Assembly (NCBI GenBank): GCA_947259145.1
Contig: CAMYLB010000036.1
Coordinates: forward strand, 1-36,610
Origin: an uncultured Woeseiaceae bacterium
GTDB taxonomy: Bacteria > Pseudomonadota > Gammaproteobacteria > Steroidobacterales > Woeseiaceae
Direction: 5' to 3'
DNA length: 36,610 nucleotides
Positions 1 to 9,681 of the stretch are shown piece after piece (within the stretch, counting starts at the first letter, position 1; each line of letters opens with the position of its first letter). Under the pieces are notes generated by a model. The model was not told where the DNA came from and made no database searches. It was given only the letters and a program-made list of their open reading frames with translations. The translations under genes and the position numbers were made by a program.

Positions 1-894
1 TACCGGCTGCCGATCGTTATGGTCGCGGTCAACCGCACGCTGGGGCCGCCATGGAATATCTGGGCGGATCAGGGAGACACGCTGATGCTCCGGGATTTCG
101 CCTGGCTGCAGTTCTATTGCGAGAACAATCAGGAAGTGCTGGACACCACGCTGCTCGCCTTCCGCCTGGCGGAAGATCGTCGCATTTTGCTGCCGGTGTT
201 GACCTGCATGGACGCGTTTATTGTCTCTCATACCCAGACTGAGACCACGCTCCCCGAGCAAACCGAGGTTGACAGTTTCCTGCCGGACCTCGACCTTCCG
301 CATCGCATGCATTACGACGAGGCGCGCACGCTCGGCGGCCTTGCCTGGCCGCATGAAGGGCTGTCGATGCGATTGGAGATCGACGATGCAATGAAGCGCG
401 TGCCCGACGTGTACCAGGAGTGCCGGGAGAGTTTCCTGGAGGTCTTCGGTCGCGATCCCGGCGACGTGATCCAGATGTTTGCCACGGATGACGCCGAACT
501 GATTCTTGTCGCGAGCGGCACCATGGCCACGACGGCGCGCGAAGTCGTGCGGTTCCGGCGTGAAGCGGGCGAAAAAATCGGCCTGGTAAAACTGAAAATG
601 TTTCGACCATTTCCGGCGGCGGCGCTGCGCGATGCTTGTCAGTCGGCGACGCGCGTAGCGGTGCTGGACCGCAACTATGCGGCCGGTGTAGGCGGCATAT
701 TCGGGCAGGACACCCGGGCTGCTTTTCAGGGCCATCGTGACGACGTTCTGATTCAAAACTATCTCACGGGACTGTGCGGCGGCGACGTAACGCCGGCCGT
801 AATCGACCAGATCCTGGCCGACCTTGGCTCGCGAAGCGAGGCCGGCGAACCCGTATGGATGGGTATCGAAGCCGGCGCGGAGACCTTGCAATGA
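1..894 (+). CDS. porA: 2-oxoacid (pyruvate-type):ferredoxin oxidoreductase alpha subunit, 5' end outside window
   Basis: Frame open from base 1 (YRLPIVMVAVNRTLGPPWNIWADQGDTL...), characteristic of PFOR/OFOR alpha domain; C-terminal LDRNYAAGVGGIFGQD motif; ATGA overlap with the beta subunit. Confidence 0.88.
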   Translation, partial: YRLPIVMVAVNRTLGPPWNIWADQGDTLMLRDFAWLQFYCENNQEVLDTTLLAFRLAEDRRILLPVLTCMDAFIVSHTQTETTLPEQTEVDSFLPDLDLPHRMHYDEARTLGGLAWPHEGLSMRLEIDDAMKRVPDVYQECRESFLEVFGRDPGDVIQMFATDDAELILVASGTMATTAREVVRFRREAGEKIGLVKLKMFRPFPAAALRDACQSATRVAVLDRNYAAGVGGIFGQDTRAAFQGHRDDVLIQNYLTGLCGGDVTPAVIDQILADLGSRSEAGEPVWMGIEAGAETLQ

Positions 895-1829
895 CCGCTG
901 TGAGGGCACCAGGCGAGCTTCGGGAACGCCCGACGATTCCCTGCTCAGACGATTGTCTGCTCCGCCCGGGTAATACCAACTGCGGCGGTTGCGGGATGAG
1001 CGTCGGCCTGACCATGTTGGGCCGGGTGCTCCGTGAAGCCAATGACACCTGTACGCTGGTGATTCCCGCCTGCTGCGGGATCGTTACGGCAGGCGCTTTT
1101 CCGACCACCAGCTACGGCGTACCGACCATTGCAACGACGTTCGCATCCTCGCCGGCCGTGGCTTCGGGTGTGGCGACCATACGGGACCTCAATGATGAGC
1201 CGGGCCAGGTCATTTGTTGGGCGGGCGACGGTGGCACGTACGACATCGGCATGGCAACACTCTCGGCAGCTGCCGAGCGTAATGAGAACATCATCTACAT
1301 CTGTTACGACAATGAAATCTACGGCAACACGGGCGGACAGCGCTCCTCGGCCACCCCGGCTGGCGCGCGCACGACGACCACGCCATGGGGCAAAATCGAA
1401 GGCAAGAAAGACATCATGTCGATCATCGCTGCCCACAGGATTCCCTATGCCGCGACGCTGTCCATCGCTCATCCCGATGATTTCGCTCAAAAGCTGTCGA
1501 CTGCGCTTTCAATTCAGGGCATGCGCTTTCTGCTGCTGCATTCGCCCTGCCCCACGGGTTGGAAGTCCGAGCCCGAGGATTCGGTGGAACTGGTGCGGCT
1601 GGGGGTTGCAAGCGGCCTTTTCCCGCTCTACGAGGTTTACGACGGCGCTACCTATCGAATCAATCTGCAGCCCGACGGAACCGATCCAGCCGACTACTAT
1701 CACCGTCAGCGCCGGTTCGACGACGAGCATATAGACCTTGACGCAACCCGCCGCGCCTGCTCGGACCGCATGCAACGCCTGCAAGCGCTCGCGGATCAAT
1801 TCCCGTCGCACAAACAGCATTCATCGTGA
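891..1829 (+). CDS. porB: 2-oxoacid (pyruvate-type):ferredoxin oxidoreductase beta subunit (TPP-binding)
   Basis: CxxC-type GNTNCGGCGMS motif, TPP-binding GDGGTYDIGMATLSAAAERNENIIYICYDNEIYGNTGGQRS; start taken at ATG 891 (ATGA overlap) rather than the longer ORF start at 774. Confidence 0.9.
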   Translation: MTAVRAPGELRERPTIPCSDDCLLRPGNTNCGGCGMSVGLTMLGRVLREANDTCTLVIPACCGIVTAGAFPTTSYGVPTIATTFASSPAVASGVATIRDLNDEPGQVICWAGDGGTYDIGMATLSAAAERNENIIYICYDNEIYGNTGGQRSSATPAGARTTTTPWGKIEGKKDIMSIIAAHRIPYAATLSIAHPDDFAQKLSTALSIQGMRFLLLHSPCPTGWKSEPEDSVELVRLGVASGLFPLYEVYDGATYRINLQPDGTDPADYYHRQRRFDDEHIDLDATRRACSDRMQRLQALADQFPSHKQHSS

Positions 1830-3250
1830 CCGACGTTTCTATTCTCGACTATGCGTTTCTAGCGTTCGAAAGCGAAGCGAGCCCCAAGCATGTAGCAGGA
1901 CTGCAGATCTTTGAGCTACCGAAGGGTGCGCCCGACGATTTCGTCGCGCAGTTGGTGCTGAAGATAAAGGACGCCGAACCAGGCGTGCCGTTCAATCAGA
2001 AGCTCAAGACGCGGATCATTGGAATGCCCCAGTGGGTTGAGGCTACTGACCTCGATCTCGACGACCATGTGTTTGTCGAGTCGGTGCCGCAACCACACAC
2101 AACGGCGGCGCTGCTCGAGCGTATCGAGTATCTGCATGCAGAGAGCCTCGATCGTTCGGCGCCCTTGTGGCAGCTGTATATTTTCGAGCAGCTGGAGGGA
2201 CGCCGTTTCGCGACCTATTTCAAGGTCCATCATTCGTACATGGACGGCATCAGCCTGTCTCAGAGAACAATGGGCGCGCTCAATGAAGACCCGACTCTTG
2301 GCGATCTGGGCACCTTCCTCGGAGTCGACCATGCCGAGCACCACGAGGTCCGCAATCACCTGATGGGCGACCTGTTCGGTAGCGCAAAGAGAGCCGGCAG
2401 GGCCGCGCTGGTGTTACCTGCGCTGACGAAACTCGGCCTGAAACACGGCCTGCGAATGTTGCATCTGGGTGGCGAAGATCTGCCTGTTCCATTTACGGCG
2501 CCTCGGACAGCTTTCAACTCCCCGCTGACCCCCGAGCGCAGCATTGCCGTGCTCGATCTTCCGCTCGACCGTCTCCGCAACATCGCCCGGCATGCTGCCG
2601 TGACCATAAACGACGTCTTACTCGAACTCTGCGATCAGGCCATGACGCGCTACCTGGACGAGCATGGCGGCGCACCCGATGTGCCCCTGGTGGCGCAAAT
2701 GCCAGTCTCCCTCAAGCGCCCCAACGTCGAACAGGGCAATCAAATAACGATCGCGCTTCTTGAACTTGGATCGAAAGAAACGAATCCCGTGCGTCGACTT
2801 CAGGACATCCATAATCATGCAAGCGATGTGAAACACGAATTCACCGATATGACGCCGGAGACCGCCGAGACTTACACGCTGTTGATGCAAAGTGTCGCGC
2901 AACTCGGCGAGACCCTTGGTGCCGGCCGCATCATGCCACCGCTAGGTAACGTCGTGATATCGAATGTCATCGGCCCAAAAAAACAGCTTTATCTTTGCGG
3001 TGCACCGATGTTGGCAATCTACCCCATATCGACCATCGCGCCCGGTCTGGCATTGAATATCACGATTTATACGTGCAACAACACGTTGCATGTCGGCCTT
3101 GTCGCGGGGCAGAGCGCTATCCCGGATCTTGAACCTATCGCAGCAAATCTGGGTACGGCGGTGGATGATCTCGAGACGGCGATGGGACTCAAACCCAAAC
3201 GAAAGCGAGCAAAGACAAAGAAGAAATCGCCCAATAAAGACAGGAGATAA
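1826..3250 (+). CDS. Wax ester synthase / diacylglycerol acyltransferase (WS/DGAT family)
   Basis: HHSYMDGIS (HHxxxDG active site), PLWQLYIFEQLEGRRFA, NDVLLELC, PLGNVVISNVIGPKKQLYLCGAPM; GTG start overlapping the porB stop by 4 nt (GTGA). Confidence 0.93.
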   Translation: MTDVSILDYAFLAFESEASPKHVAGLQIFELPKGAPDDFVAQLVLKIKDAEPGVPFNQKLKTRIIGMPQWVEATDLDLDDHVFVESVPQPHTTAALLERIEYLHAESLDRSAPLWQLYIFEQLEGRRFATYFKVHHSYMDGISLSQRTMGALNEDPTLGDLGTFLGVDHAEHHEVRNHLMGDLFGSAKRAGRAALVLPALTKLGLKHGLRMLHLGGEDLPVPFTAPRTAFNSPLTPERSIAVLDLPLDRLRNIARHAAVTINDVLLELCDQAMTRYLDEHGGAPDVPLVAQMPVSLKRPNVEQGNQITIALLELGSKETNPVRRLQDIHNHASDVKHEFTDMTPETAETYTLLMQSVAQLGETLGAGRIMPPLGNVVISNVIGPKKQLYLCGAPMLAIYPISTIAPGLALNITIYTCNNTLHVGLVAGQSAIPDLEPIAANLGTAVDDLETAMGLKPKRKRAKTKKKSPNKDRR

Positions 3251-3253
3251 TAA

Positions 3254-4423
3254 ATGTCCCAATCCGTTCCCCGTTCAACAAACGACGACTACACCGACAA
3301 GATGGCAACAACGCGCCGGACCTTTCTGAAGGAACTAACCGGCGCCAGCCTCGATAACGTCGGCCAATACTCCATCGACATTTCCATGTTACCTGGAAAC
3401 ATCGAAAACTTTATCGGGGTGGCACAGGTTCCGCTCGGCGTCGCCGGACCTTTGCTGGTCAACGGCGAGCACGCCAAGGGCGAGTTCTATGTGCCACTCG
3501 CGACGTCTGAGGGAACGTTGGTGGCTAGCTACAACCGCGGCATGAAAATGCTTCACGCAGCAGGCGGCGTGAAGACGACGGTTGGCGACGACGCGATGCA
3601 ACGCGCGCCCGTGTTCATTTTTGATGACGCCCGCGACGCGCGCGAATTCGGCGAGTGGATTACGGCAAACTTCGACTCGATCAAAGAGCATGCTGAAACC
3701 TCGACCCGCATCGGTAAGCTAGTCAATATCGAACAGTATGCTGCAAGCCGTTTCCTGTTCCTGCGTTTCAATTTCACGACCGGAGATGCCGCGGGTATGA
3801 ACATGGTCAGCAAGGCCACCAAAGTCGCCAGCGACTGGATCCGTGATAACTACCCGAAGGTTCGGCACTATTACCTGGAATCGAATTTCGCGACGGACAA
3901 GAAGGCCTCGCAGATTAACCTGTTGCACACTCGAGGCAAGCACGTTACCGCGGAAGCCACAATACCAGCCGCACTGATGCAGCAGATGATGCGCAGCAAC
4001 GTACACAAGTTCTATCGCGGCCGGCAGATCGTCAATCTGGCCAGCATGCTGTCCGGTGTCAACAATAACGGCGCCCATTCACCGAATGCGATCACCGCAA
4101 TGTTCATAGCAACCGGCCAGGATGTCGCCAATGTCGTGGAATCATCGGCGGCGGCCGTTTATGCTGAGCTCATGCCAGACGGCGACTACTATTATTCGAT
4201 CACTATCCCATCGCTGATTGTTGCAACATACGGTGGCGGTACCGGACTCACGACTCAGCGCGAGTGCCTCGAACTGCTCGGCTGCTACGGTACAAATAAA
4301 GTAATGAAGTTCGCCGAAATTGTCGCTGCAACTATTCTCTGCGGCGAAATGTCGCTCAGCGGCGCGGTCGCATCAGAAGAGTGGGTTGAGGCACATGACC
4401 GATTCGGTCGCAATCGGCCCTAG
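3254..4423 (+). CDS. Hydroxymethylglutaryl-CoA reductase (class I-like)
   Basis: ENFIGVAQVPLGVAGPLLVNG, PLATSEGTLVASYNRG, GMNMVSKATK, ATGQDVANVVESS, and C-terminal EAHDRFGRNRP consistent with the catalytic His region. Confidence 0.92.
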   Translation: MSQSVPRSTNDDYTDKMATTRRTFLKELTGASLDNVGQYSIDISMLPGNIENFIGVAQVPLGVAGPLLVNGEHAKGEFYVPLATSEGTLVASYNRGMKMLHAAGGVKTTVGDDAMQRAPVFIFDDARDAREFGEWITANFDSIKEHAETSTRIGKLVNIEQYAASRFLFLRFNFTTGDAAGMNMVSKATKVASDWIRDNYPKVRHYYLESNFATDKKASQINLLHTRGKHVTAEATIPAALMQQMMRSNVHKFYRGRQIVNLASMLSGVNNNGAHSPNAITAMFIATGQDVANVVESSAAAVYAELMPDGDYYYSITIPSLIVATYGGGTGLTTQRECLELLGCYGTNKVMKFAEIVAATILCGEMSLSGAVASEEWVEAHDRFGRNRP

Positions 4424-4761
4424 TGTCCTGAGTTTAAGATAAGACCAGACAATCCACGCAATAAGGACTGATAAAAAAATGTGAAGCGCGTCACCACGCG
4501 ACACGCCCGATTCTGCTAGCGTCAAGAAATAGGGATGCAGTGCTTGGTGGCTTAACCCATCGCGGATGCACCCACCATGCAGCCGCTCCCTGTCACCGCG
4601 ATTAAACGCTGAGGTTCAGGTGATGGGCAGTGTTTCCAGTCAAGTAACACACGACTCTTCTCTCCGGCTCATGGCTAATGAGCTGACCCACCAGTTTTAT
4701 ATCGCAGAAATTCTGCATATTTCCGTAAACCAGTACCTCTATCGGCAAGGCTGATTATCCG

Positions 4762-5301
4762 ATGTATTCACAACGGACAAAAAGAGGCGCTGCACTCACC
4801 GAGGCGGGACGAGAATCAGGTAAACACGCAGGTCTGCCGACGCTCCAGCTGACGCGCAATGGGACCGTAGTTCAAGAATTGTCATTAGACCTCCCCCAAA
4901 CCCTGATTGGACGTACCGAAGACAATGATATGGCGATCGCGAGTACCTATGTCAGCCGGCACCAAATCTTGCTGGTTCGGCATGGCGACTCGACAATTCT
5001 TATTGATTTAGACAGCACAAACGGGACTTTCGTCAATTCAAGGCGTGTATACAATCACGTTTTAGCTCATGACGACGTAATTGAGGTTGATCGTCACAGT
5101 ATGTTCGTGCAGTACAGTATTAAGTACAGCGATCCCTACATGACAACCCATGGCACATGGGACGATCTTGAGCCTGCCGATATCGTAATTGAGAAGGCCC
5201 TGGAAAAAATTGGAGGCCTGCTTGAAAAGAGCGACACGGACGTGTTGCCGGCGTTGAGCGAGAGCGTGCCGACAGCGGTAGGTTTTATAGATGATCGCTA
5301 G
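4762..5301 (+). CDS. FHA-domain protein
   Basis: LIGRTEDNDMAIASTYVSRHQILLVRHGDSTILIDLDSTNGTFVNSRRV is a typical FHA signature (GR..SRH..STNGT.VN). Confidence 0.88.
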   Translation: MYSQRTKRGAALTEAGRESGKHAGLPTLQLTRNGTVVQELSLDLPQTLIGRTEDNDMAIASTYVSRHQILLVRHGDSTILIDLDSTNGTFVNSRRVYNHVLAHDDVIEVDRHSMFVQYSIKYSDPYMTTHGTWDDLEPADIVIEKALEKIGGLLEKSDTDVLPALSESVPTAVGFIDDR

Positions 5302-5573
5302 GGTTTTTTGACACCGGAACAACACCCCCCAAAACTAAGTACAATTTCCAGATTCCCAATTAATGCTGTGCATTTTCGAATGCTCGTATCAGGCAGATGC
5401 CAGGCGATCGGTGATGTATTTGTACTCGGCGGTTACAAGGCGCTCGCAATCTGCAGTAACCAGAACATTGGCAATGTCGATGATAAAGTTCAACTTGAAT
5501 ATTTTGAGCAATCTATCATTCACCGGCTGCGGCTGGCTAAGAGCGGCCAATCAGATTGGTCTGATTTGAGGTC

Positions 5574-5606
5574 CGAAAAAGGCGGTGAACTCACGCGCAC
5601 CGCCTC
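5574..5606 (-). terminator. Rho-independent terminator downstream of the 5636-6019 gene
   Basis: On the minus strand GGCGGTG-N10-CACCGCC followed by TTTTT. Confidence 0.7.
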
Positions 5607-5635
5607 TTGTCAGTCCACCTTGATGGGCACTCTCA

Positions 5636-6019
5636 GTAGATGTCGTAACCCCACCTGCCAATGTTCGTGCTGCAGGCCCGAAAACGCTCCCAAAGCTTAG
5701 CCGGAGTGGAATCGGGGTCGCTCAGCGCATCACGCCAGGTATCCCAAGCTTTGCCATACGTCGCCGCGTCCTTCGTCGTTCCGAGCCAGTACATCGACAC
5801 TAGATTGTCGTTTTGCAACGGCATCGCGACGCGAGAATTGTAGCCGTTTGCCTCGCCCCACTCTTTGTTGAAGTCGTTTACGATTTCCATGTATTGACCA
5901 AACGAACAGCCCTCATTCAGCTCGAACTCGATAACATCCATATACTCAGCAGAAGCGACCATCGGTACAAATAACAACAGTGCAAGGGTGATTATTTTCA
6001 CTATTTTCTCCTCAATCAT
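5636..6019 (-). CDS. Small secreted/periplasmic protein of unknown function
   Basis: Internal start MIEEKIVKIITLALLLFVPMVASA resembles a signal peptide; followed by about 104 aa mature region; terminator downstream. The ORF track extends upstream to 6091 and gives the stop near 5633. Confidence 0.65.
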
Positions 6020-6644
6020 GGCAATTCCACGGTGCTTGTCGTGGCACTCATGCCGCATAGCATTCAGTATAGTAGAGATCTCAGTGACCACAAGATGAAC
6101 CCAAAGGGTCGGTTGCCAGAAAATGTCTGCTTTGTGGTCTTGCTCAGGTTTAGCGGCCCTTTTTCCCCGTTCTAGCTAAACGACGACTTTTGCGCCGGAA
6201 GCGGACATCACGACACCATGTTTTTCTTCTTCGGAGTCAATGCCACGTGGACGCGGCCGGGTTTGCGAAAGTGCCCCAAGTGTCGTTCGTTTAGCAGGGT
6301 GACGATCTCCTCGATTGCTATCGTCACCGCTTCGAGATCCCCTTGCCGGCAGCCGTGAATACTTTAGGTGCGAGCAATCAGATCCACACAGTGGATCTGG
6401 CCATCTCGACTGACTCAAAGCAGCAGTTAGATACTTGATTGTAGCCTAAAGCGCTATCCCTCCGGGAAATGATCGGTCGATAGCCGCCCCAAACCCTCGC
6501 TTAAAGCGAATTTATCGGTTGGCTGTATCGCCCGGAGGCTGAGGATTGCGCCATCATCGAGATCGATCAACGATCTAACATTCCGATAAAGACGGGCCGC
6601 GTCACTGCCTCTTGGTTGCTCCCAGCATTTGCGTGCCGTGCCAA

Positions 6645-6677
6645 CAAAAAAAGGCAAGACCGACTGGTCCTGCCCTT
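6645..6677 (-). terminator. Rho-independent terminator downstream of the cold-shock gene
   Basis: Minus strand GGCAGGAC-cagtcg-GTCTTGCC followed by a TTTTTTT tract. Confidence 0.72.
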
Positions 6678-6746
6678 TCACGCCTAAACTCTCAAGGAGT
6701 TAGAGGCTGGCTCGCAATGACTTATTTGCAGGCCGAATTGCGTTAA

Positions 6747-6950
6747 CTAAAGCGCGACAATATTCTCTGCCTGGGGACCTTTTTGGCCTTCAGTCAGAGT
6801 GAACTCGACTTTTTGGCCCTCAGCCAACGATTTGTGTCCATCGCCTGTAATAGCGCTGTAATGGGCAAACACGTCGGGGCCAGATTCTTGCTCGATAAAG
6901 CCAAAGCCTTTGGCATCATTAAACCACTTTACGGTTCCGGTAGTAGACAT
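6747..6950 (-). CDS. Cold-shock protein (CspA family)
   Basis: [34 protein letters not shown]...[17 protein letters not shown]1/RNP2 motifs. Confidence 0.96.
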   Translation of the reverse strand: MSTTGTVKWFNDAKGFGFIEQESGPDVFAHYSAITGDGHKSLAEGQKVEFTLTEGQKGPQAENIVAL

Positions 6951-7205
6951 AGTCATAATCCTATTCATTCATTAGTAATGGGAGCCTTCTTGCGAAGGCC
7001 ATATCGCTGGAAACACTGCTATTACTTATGAAAAACAGGACGAGGTACTAAAGAAGGAACTTCGAAATGGTGTGCATAAATATCAGACGTACTTTCAAGC
7101 TGCGCGGAGTATAACAGCTTTATCTCATAGTCAACGGACATTCCCGAGCAAATGCACTGCAAATATGGGCGCCTATGCTCTACTTGTCGTCTTTAGTCCT
7201 CTCGG

Positions 7206-8174
7206 TCACTTTCCATCCTTGGGATCCATTCCCTTCAAAAACTTGAACAACTCGCTGTCGGTTGACATGACGAGTGTCGTATTTTCGGCGATGATAAATT
7301 TGTAGGACTCCAGCGTCCGTGTGAATTCGTAGAATGAGCGGGCTTCGGCGTTCTGGTTGTACGCCCTGGCGTAGATTTCAGTCGCCTTCGCGTCGGCCAG
7401 GCCGCGAATCTCCTCAACCTCCCGGTACGCTTCAGATTGAATCTTGTTCAAGTCACGAACACGGTTACCCCGAATCCTGGCCGCTTCACCATTGCCTTCC
7501 GATAGAAAGCGCTCAGCGATTTGCCGCCGTTCGCTGATCATTCGATCATAGATTTTCGGTCGTACGCTCTCGTTGTAATTAATTCGTTTGAAGCGAATGT
7601 CCAGCAGCTCGATACCGAATACCTGGACCTTTTCTGCGGCCGCGGTAAATATCTCCTGTTCGACCAGCTTGCGGCCCTTCTGAATCGGCACTAGCGTACC
7701 CATGTTGAGATCGCGCTCTGCATCCGTCAAAAGCGTGTCACGCAATGGCACGCGATCCTTGGTAGTACGAATGATTTCGATCAGTTCGTGCTTGGCAACG
7801 GCGTTGCGAGTCTCGCTACCCAGAATATCGTCGAGACGGGACTGGGCACTGCGTTCGTCGCGAAGCCTCAGAAAGTACTGCAGCGGATCAGTTATGCGCC
7901 AACGGGCGAACAGGTCGACAGATATGTAGAGCTTGTCCTTGGTCGGCATGTCCGAGGGATTCCCGTCCCACTCCAGTACCCGTTTATCGATCGGGTTAAT
8001 CTGCTGGATAAAAGGAATCTTGGTTTTCAGCCCCGCTGTGGTCACAGGTTCGCCGACCGGCTTGCCGAACTGGGTGATGATCACCTGCTCAACTTCATTG
8101 ACCGTGTAGATCGAACTGATCAGGACAAAGGCAGCAGCGCCAAGTATTACGAGCAGTGTGGCGAGTTTATTCAT
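7206..8174 (-). CDS. hflC: HflC, SPFH/prohibitin-family modulator of FtsH
   Basis: NEVEQVIITQFGKPVGEPVTTAGLKTKIPFIQQINPIDKRVLEWDG; overlaps hflK by 4 nt. Confidence 0.95.
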   Translation of the reverse strand: MNKLATLLVILGAAAFVLISSIYTVNEVEQVIITQFGKPVGEPVTTAGLKTKIPFIQQINPIDKRVLEWDGNPSDMPTKDKLYISVDLFARWRITDPLQYFLRLRDERSAQSRLDDILGSETRNAVAKHELIEIIRTTKDRVPLRDTLLTDAERDLNMGTLVPIQKGRKLVEQEIFTAAAEKVQVFGIELLDIRFKRINYNESVRPKIYDRMISERRQIAERFLSEGNGEAARIRGNRVRDLNKIQSEAYREVEEIRGLADAKATEIYARAYNQNAEARSFYEFTRTLESYKFIIAENTTLVMSTDSELFKFLKGMDPKDGK

Positions 8175-9229
8175 GGTCGATCACCGTTTGCGGCGTCAAG
8201 ATTCAACAGCGGCAGGATGTTACGTGTCTGATCGTCGACAATTATCTTCGAACGGATGTCCGGCAGCACAGCCTGCATAGTCTCGACGTAGATGCGGCGG
8301 CGCGTGACTTCCGGGGCTTTGGTGTACTCTGTCAACAAAGCACTGAATCGCGCAACGTCGCCTTCGGCCTCGTTGATGCGTTTGAGCCTGTAACCGTCGG
8401 CCTCGCGGATCCGCTGATCTTTCTCACCTTCGGCAAGAGGGATGACCTTGTTATAATCGCGGCGCGCCTCGTTGATCAGCTTTTCTTTCTCCTGCTGCGC
8501 CTGGTTAACTTCGTTGAAGGACTCCTGTACCGGGCCGGGCGGATTTATATTCTTCAGCTGTACCTGATCGATGCTGATGCCCATCGCATATTTGGTCGAG
8601 AGTTCCTGCATTTTTGTGAGGGCCTCCGATTCGATTTCCTGGCGCCCAATGGTGATTACCTCGTCCACCGTTCGATCACCGACGACTTCGCGCATGACCG
8701 ACTCCGAAACGTAGCGAAGCGTCGCGCCCGGCTCACGAACTTCGAACAGATATTTAGCCGGATCCGCGATTCGGTACTGAACAACCCATTCCACCAGCGC
8801 GGCGTTCAAATCCCCGGTCACCATTTCCGTTTCCCGTCTGCCATCGACCGGGCTTTGGTAGGGGTCCGTGGCGCCCGGCGTTGTGAAACCGAACTCCTGC
8901 TTCAGTTGCCGCTTTACCGGAACAATCTTCGCCGTATCGACTCCCATCGGGACTTTGAAATGCAGGCCGGGTTGTACATCTTTGAGATACTTGCCGAAGC
9001 GCTGGACAACCGCGACGGAATCGCTCGGTACCGTGTAGTACGCGGTCCATGCTCCGACAACAAGCGCCGCGAGCGCTGCAATGATGATGACTGTGGTCGA
9101 GCCGCCTTCGGGCACGATCTGCTTGAGCCTGTCCTGCCCCTCGCCTATGAGTTTCTCGAGTTCGGAGCCTGGGTTGGTGCCGCGGTCGAAAGGGCCGCCC
9201 TTGTACCCGTTACTGATTTGCAATGACAT
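8171..9229 (-). CDS. hflK: HflK, SPFH/prohibitin-family modulator of FtsH
   Basis: SDSVAVVQRFGKYLKDVQPGLHFKVPMGVDTAKIVPVKRQLKQEFGF; adjacent to hflC. Confidence 0.95.
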   Translation of the reverse strand: MSLQISNGYKGGPFDRGTNPGSELEKLIGEGQDRLKQIVPEGGSTTVIIIAALAALVVGAWTAYYTVPSDSVAVVQRFGKYLKDVQPGLHFKVPMGVDTAKIVPVKRQLKQEFGFTTPGATDPYQSPVDGRRETEMVTGDLNAALVEWVVQYRIADPAKYLFEVREPGATLRYVSESVMREVVGDRTVDEVITIGRQEIESEALTKMQELSTKYAMGISIDQVQLKNINPPGPVQESFNEVNQAQQEKEKLINEARRDYNKVIPLAEGEKDQRIREADGYRLKRINEAEGDVARFSALLTEYTKAPEVTRRRIYVETMQAVLPDIRSKIIVDDQTRNILPLLNLDAANGDRP

Positions 9230-9681
9230 GCGGGTAGTGTCCTTTGTTGTGTGTGTGTTTGTGTGTCACCGGGCATTCGTCTAGCCTGCACGCAAGGCGA
9301 CCCGGTGGGTCGGAGTGTCTGCAGGCAGTGGGTCGCGGCCGGCCTTCGGACCCTGGACATCGGCAAAGCCAGCCGACTTTCGATGAAACGATTAAGGAAA
9401 CAGACTTTGTTATTGGCCAGCGTGATTGGACAGGAGGCAATTGCAGTTAACTTACTTAGTTGATTTGCTCTCAAGTCCTGTTGATTTGTCGGCCATATTT
9501 GGCTAATTGACTTGAATAGTCAATATTGTCTGACATTGTTTTCGCTATTAGCCTATGCAGTAAAGCATGAGAGGCTACAAATGGAGGTTTGTTCGGTCAA
9601 TAAGTCGCGACTTCAGGAATTGGCCCGCGCTCAACGATTGGACGAGTACAGGCATGCCTATGGCACTACCGCTTCGGCCCC

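Noticed and set aside
4566-4754. 62-aa ORF upstream of the FHA gene (internal 44-codon version from 4620)
   Set aside because: Co-directional and close to the FHA gene, but no recognisable motif and no decisive coding signal.
6176-6418. 80-aa minus-strand ORF, and an alternative frame ending ...EAVTIAIEEIVTLLNERHLGHFRKPGRVHVALTPKKKNMVS*
   Set aside because: The alternative frame looks somewhat protein-like, but I could not identify a family or a full-length start.
8156-9226. 356-aa plus-strand ORF opposite hflK
   Set aside because: Antisense shadow of a well-supported HflK gene in GC-rich DNA; no recognisable motifs.
9240-9275. GT-rich tract (tgtgtgtgtttgtgtg) upstream of hflK
   Set aside because: Short, imperfect simple sequence; not long enough to claim a phase-variable microsatellite.
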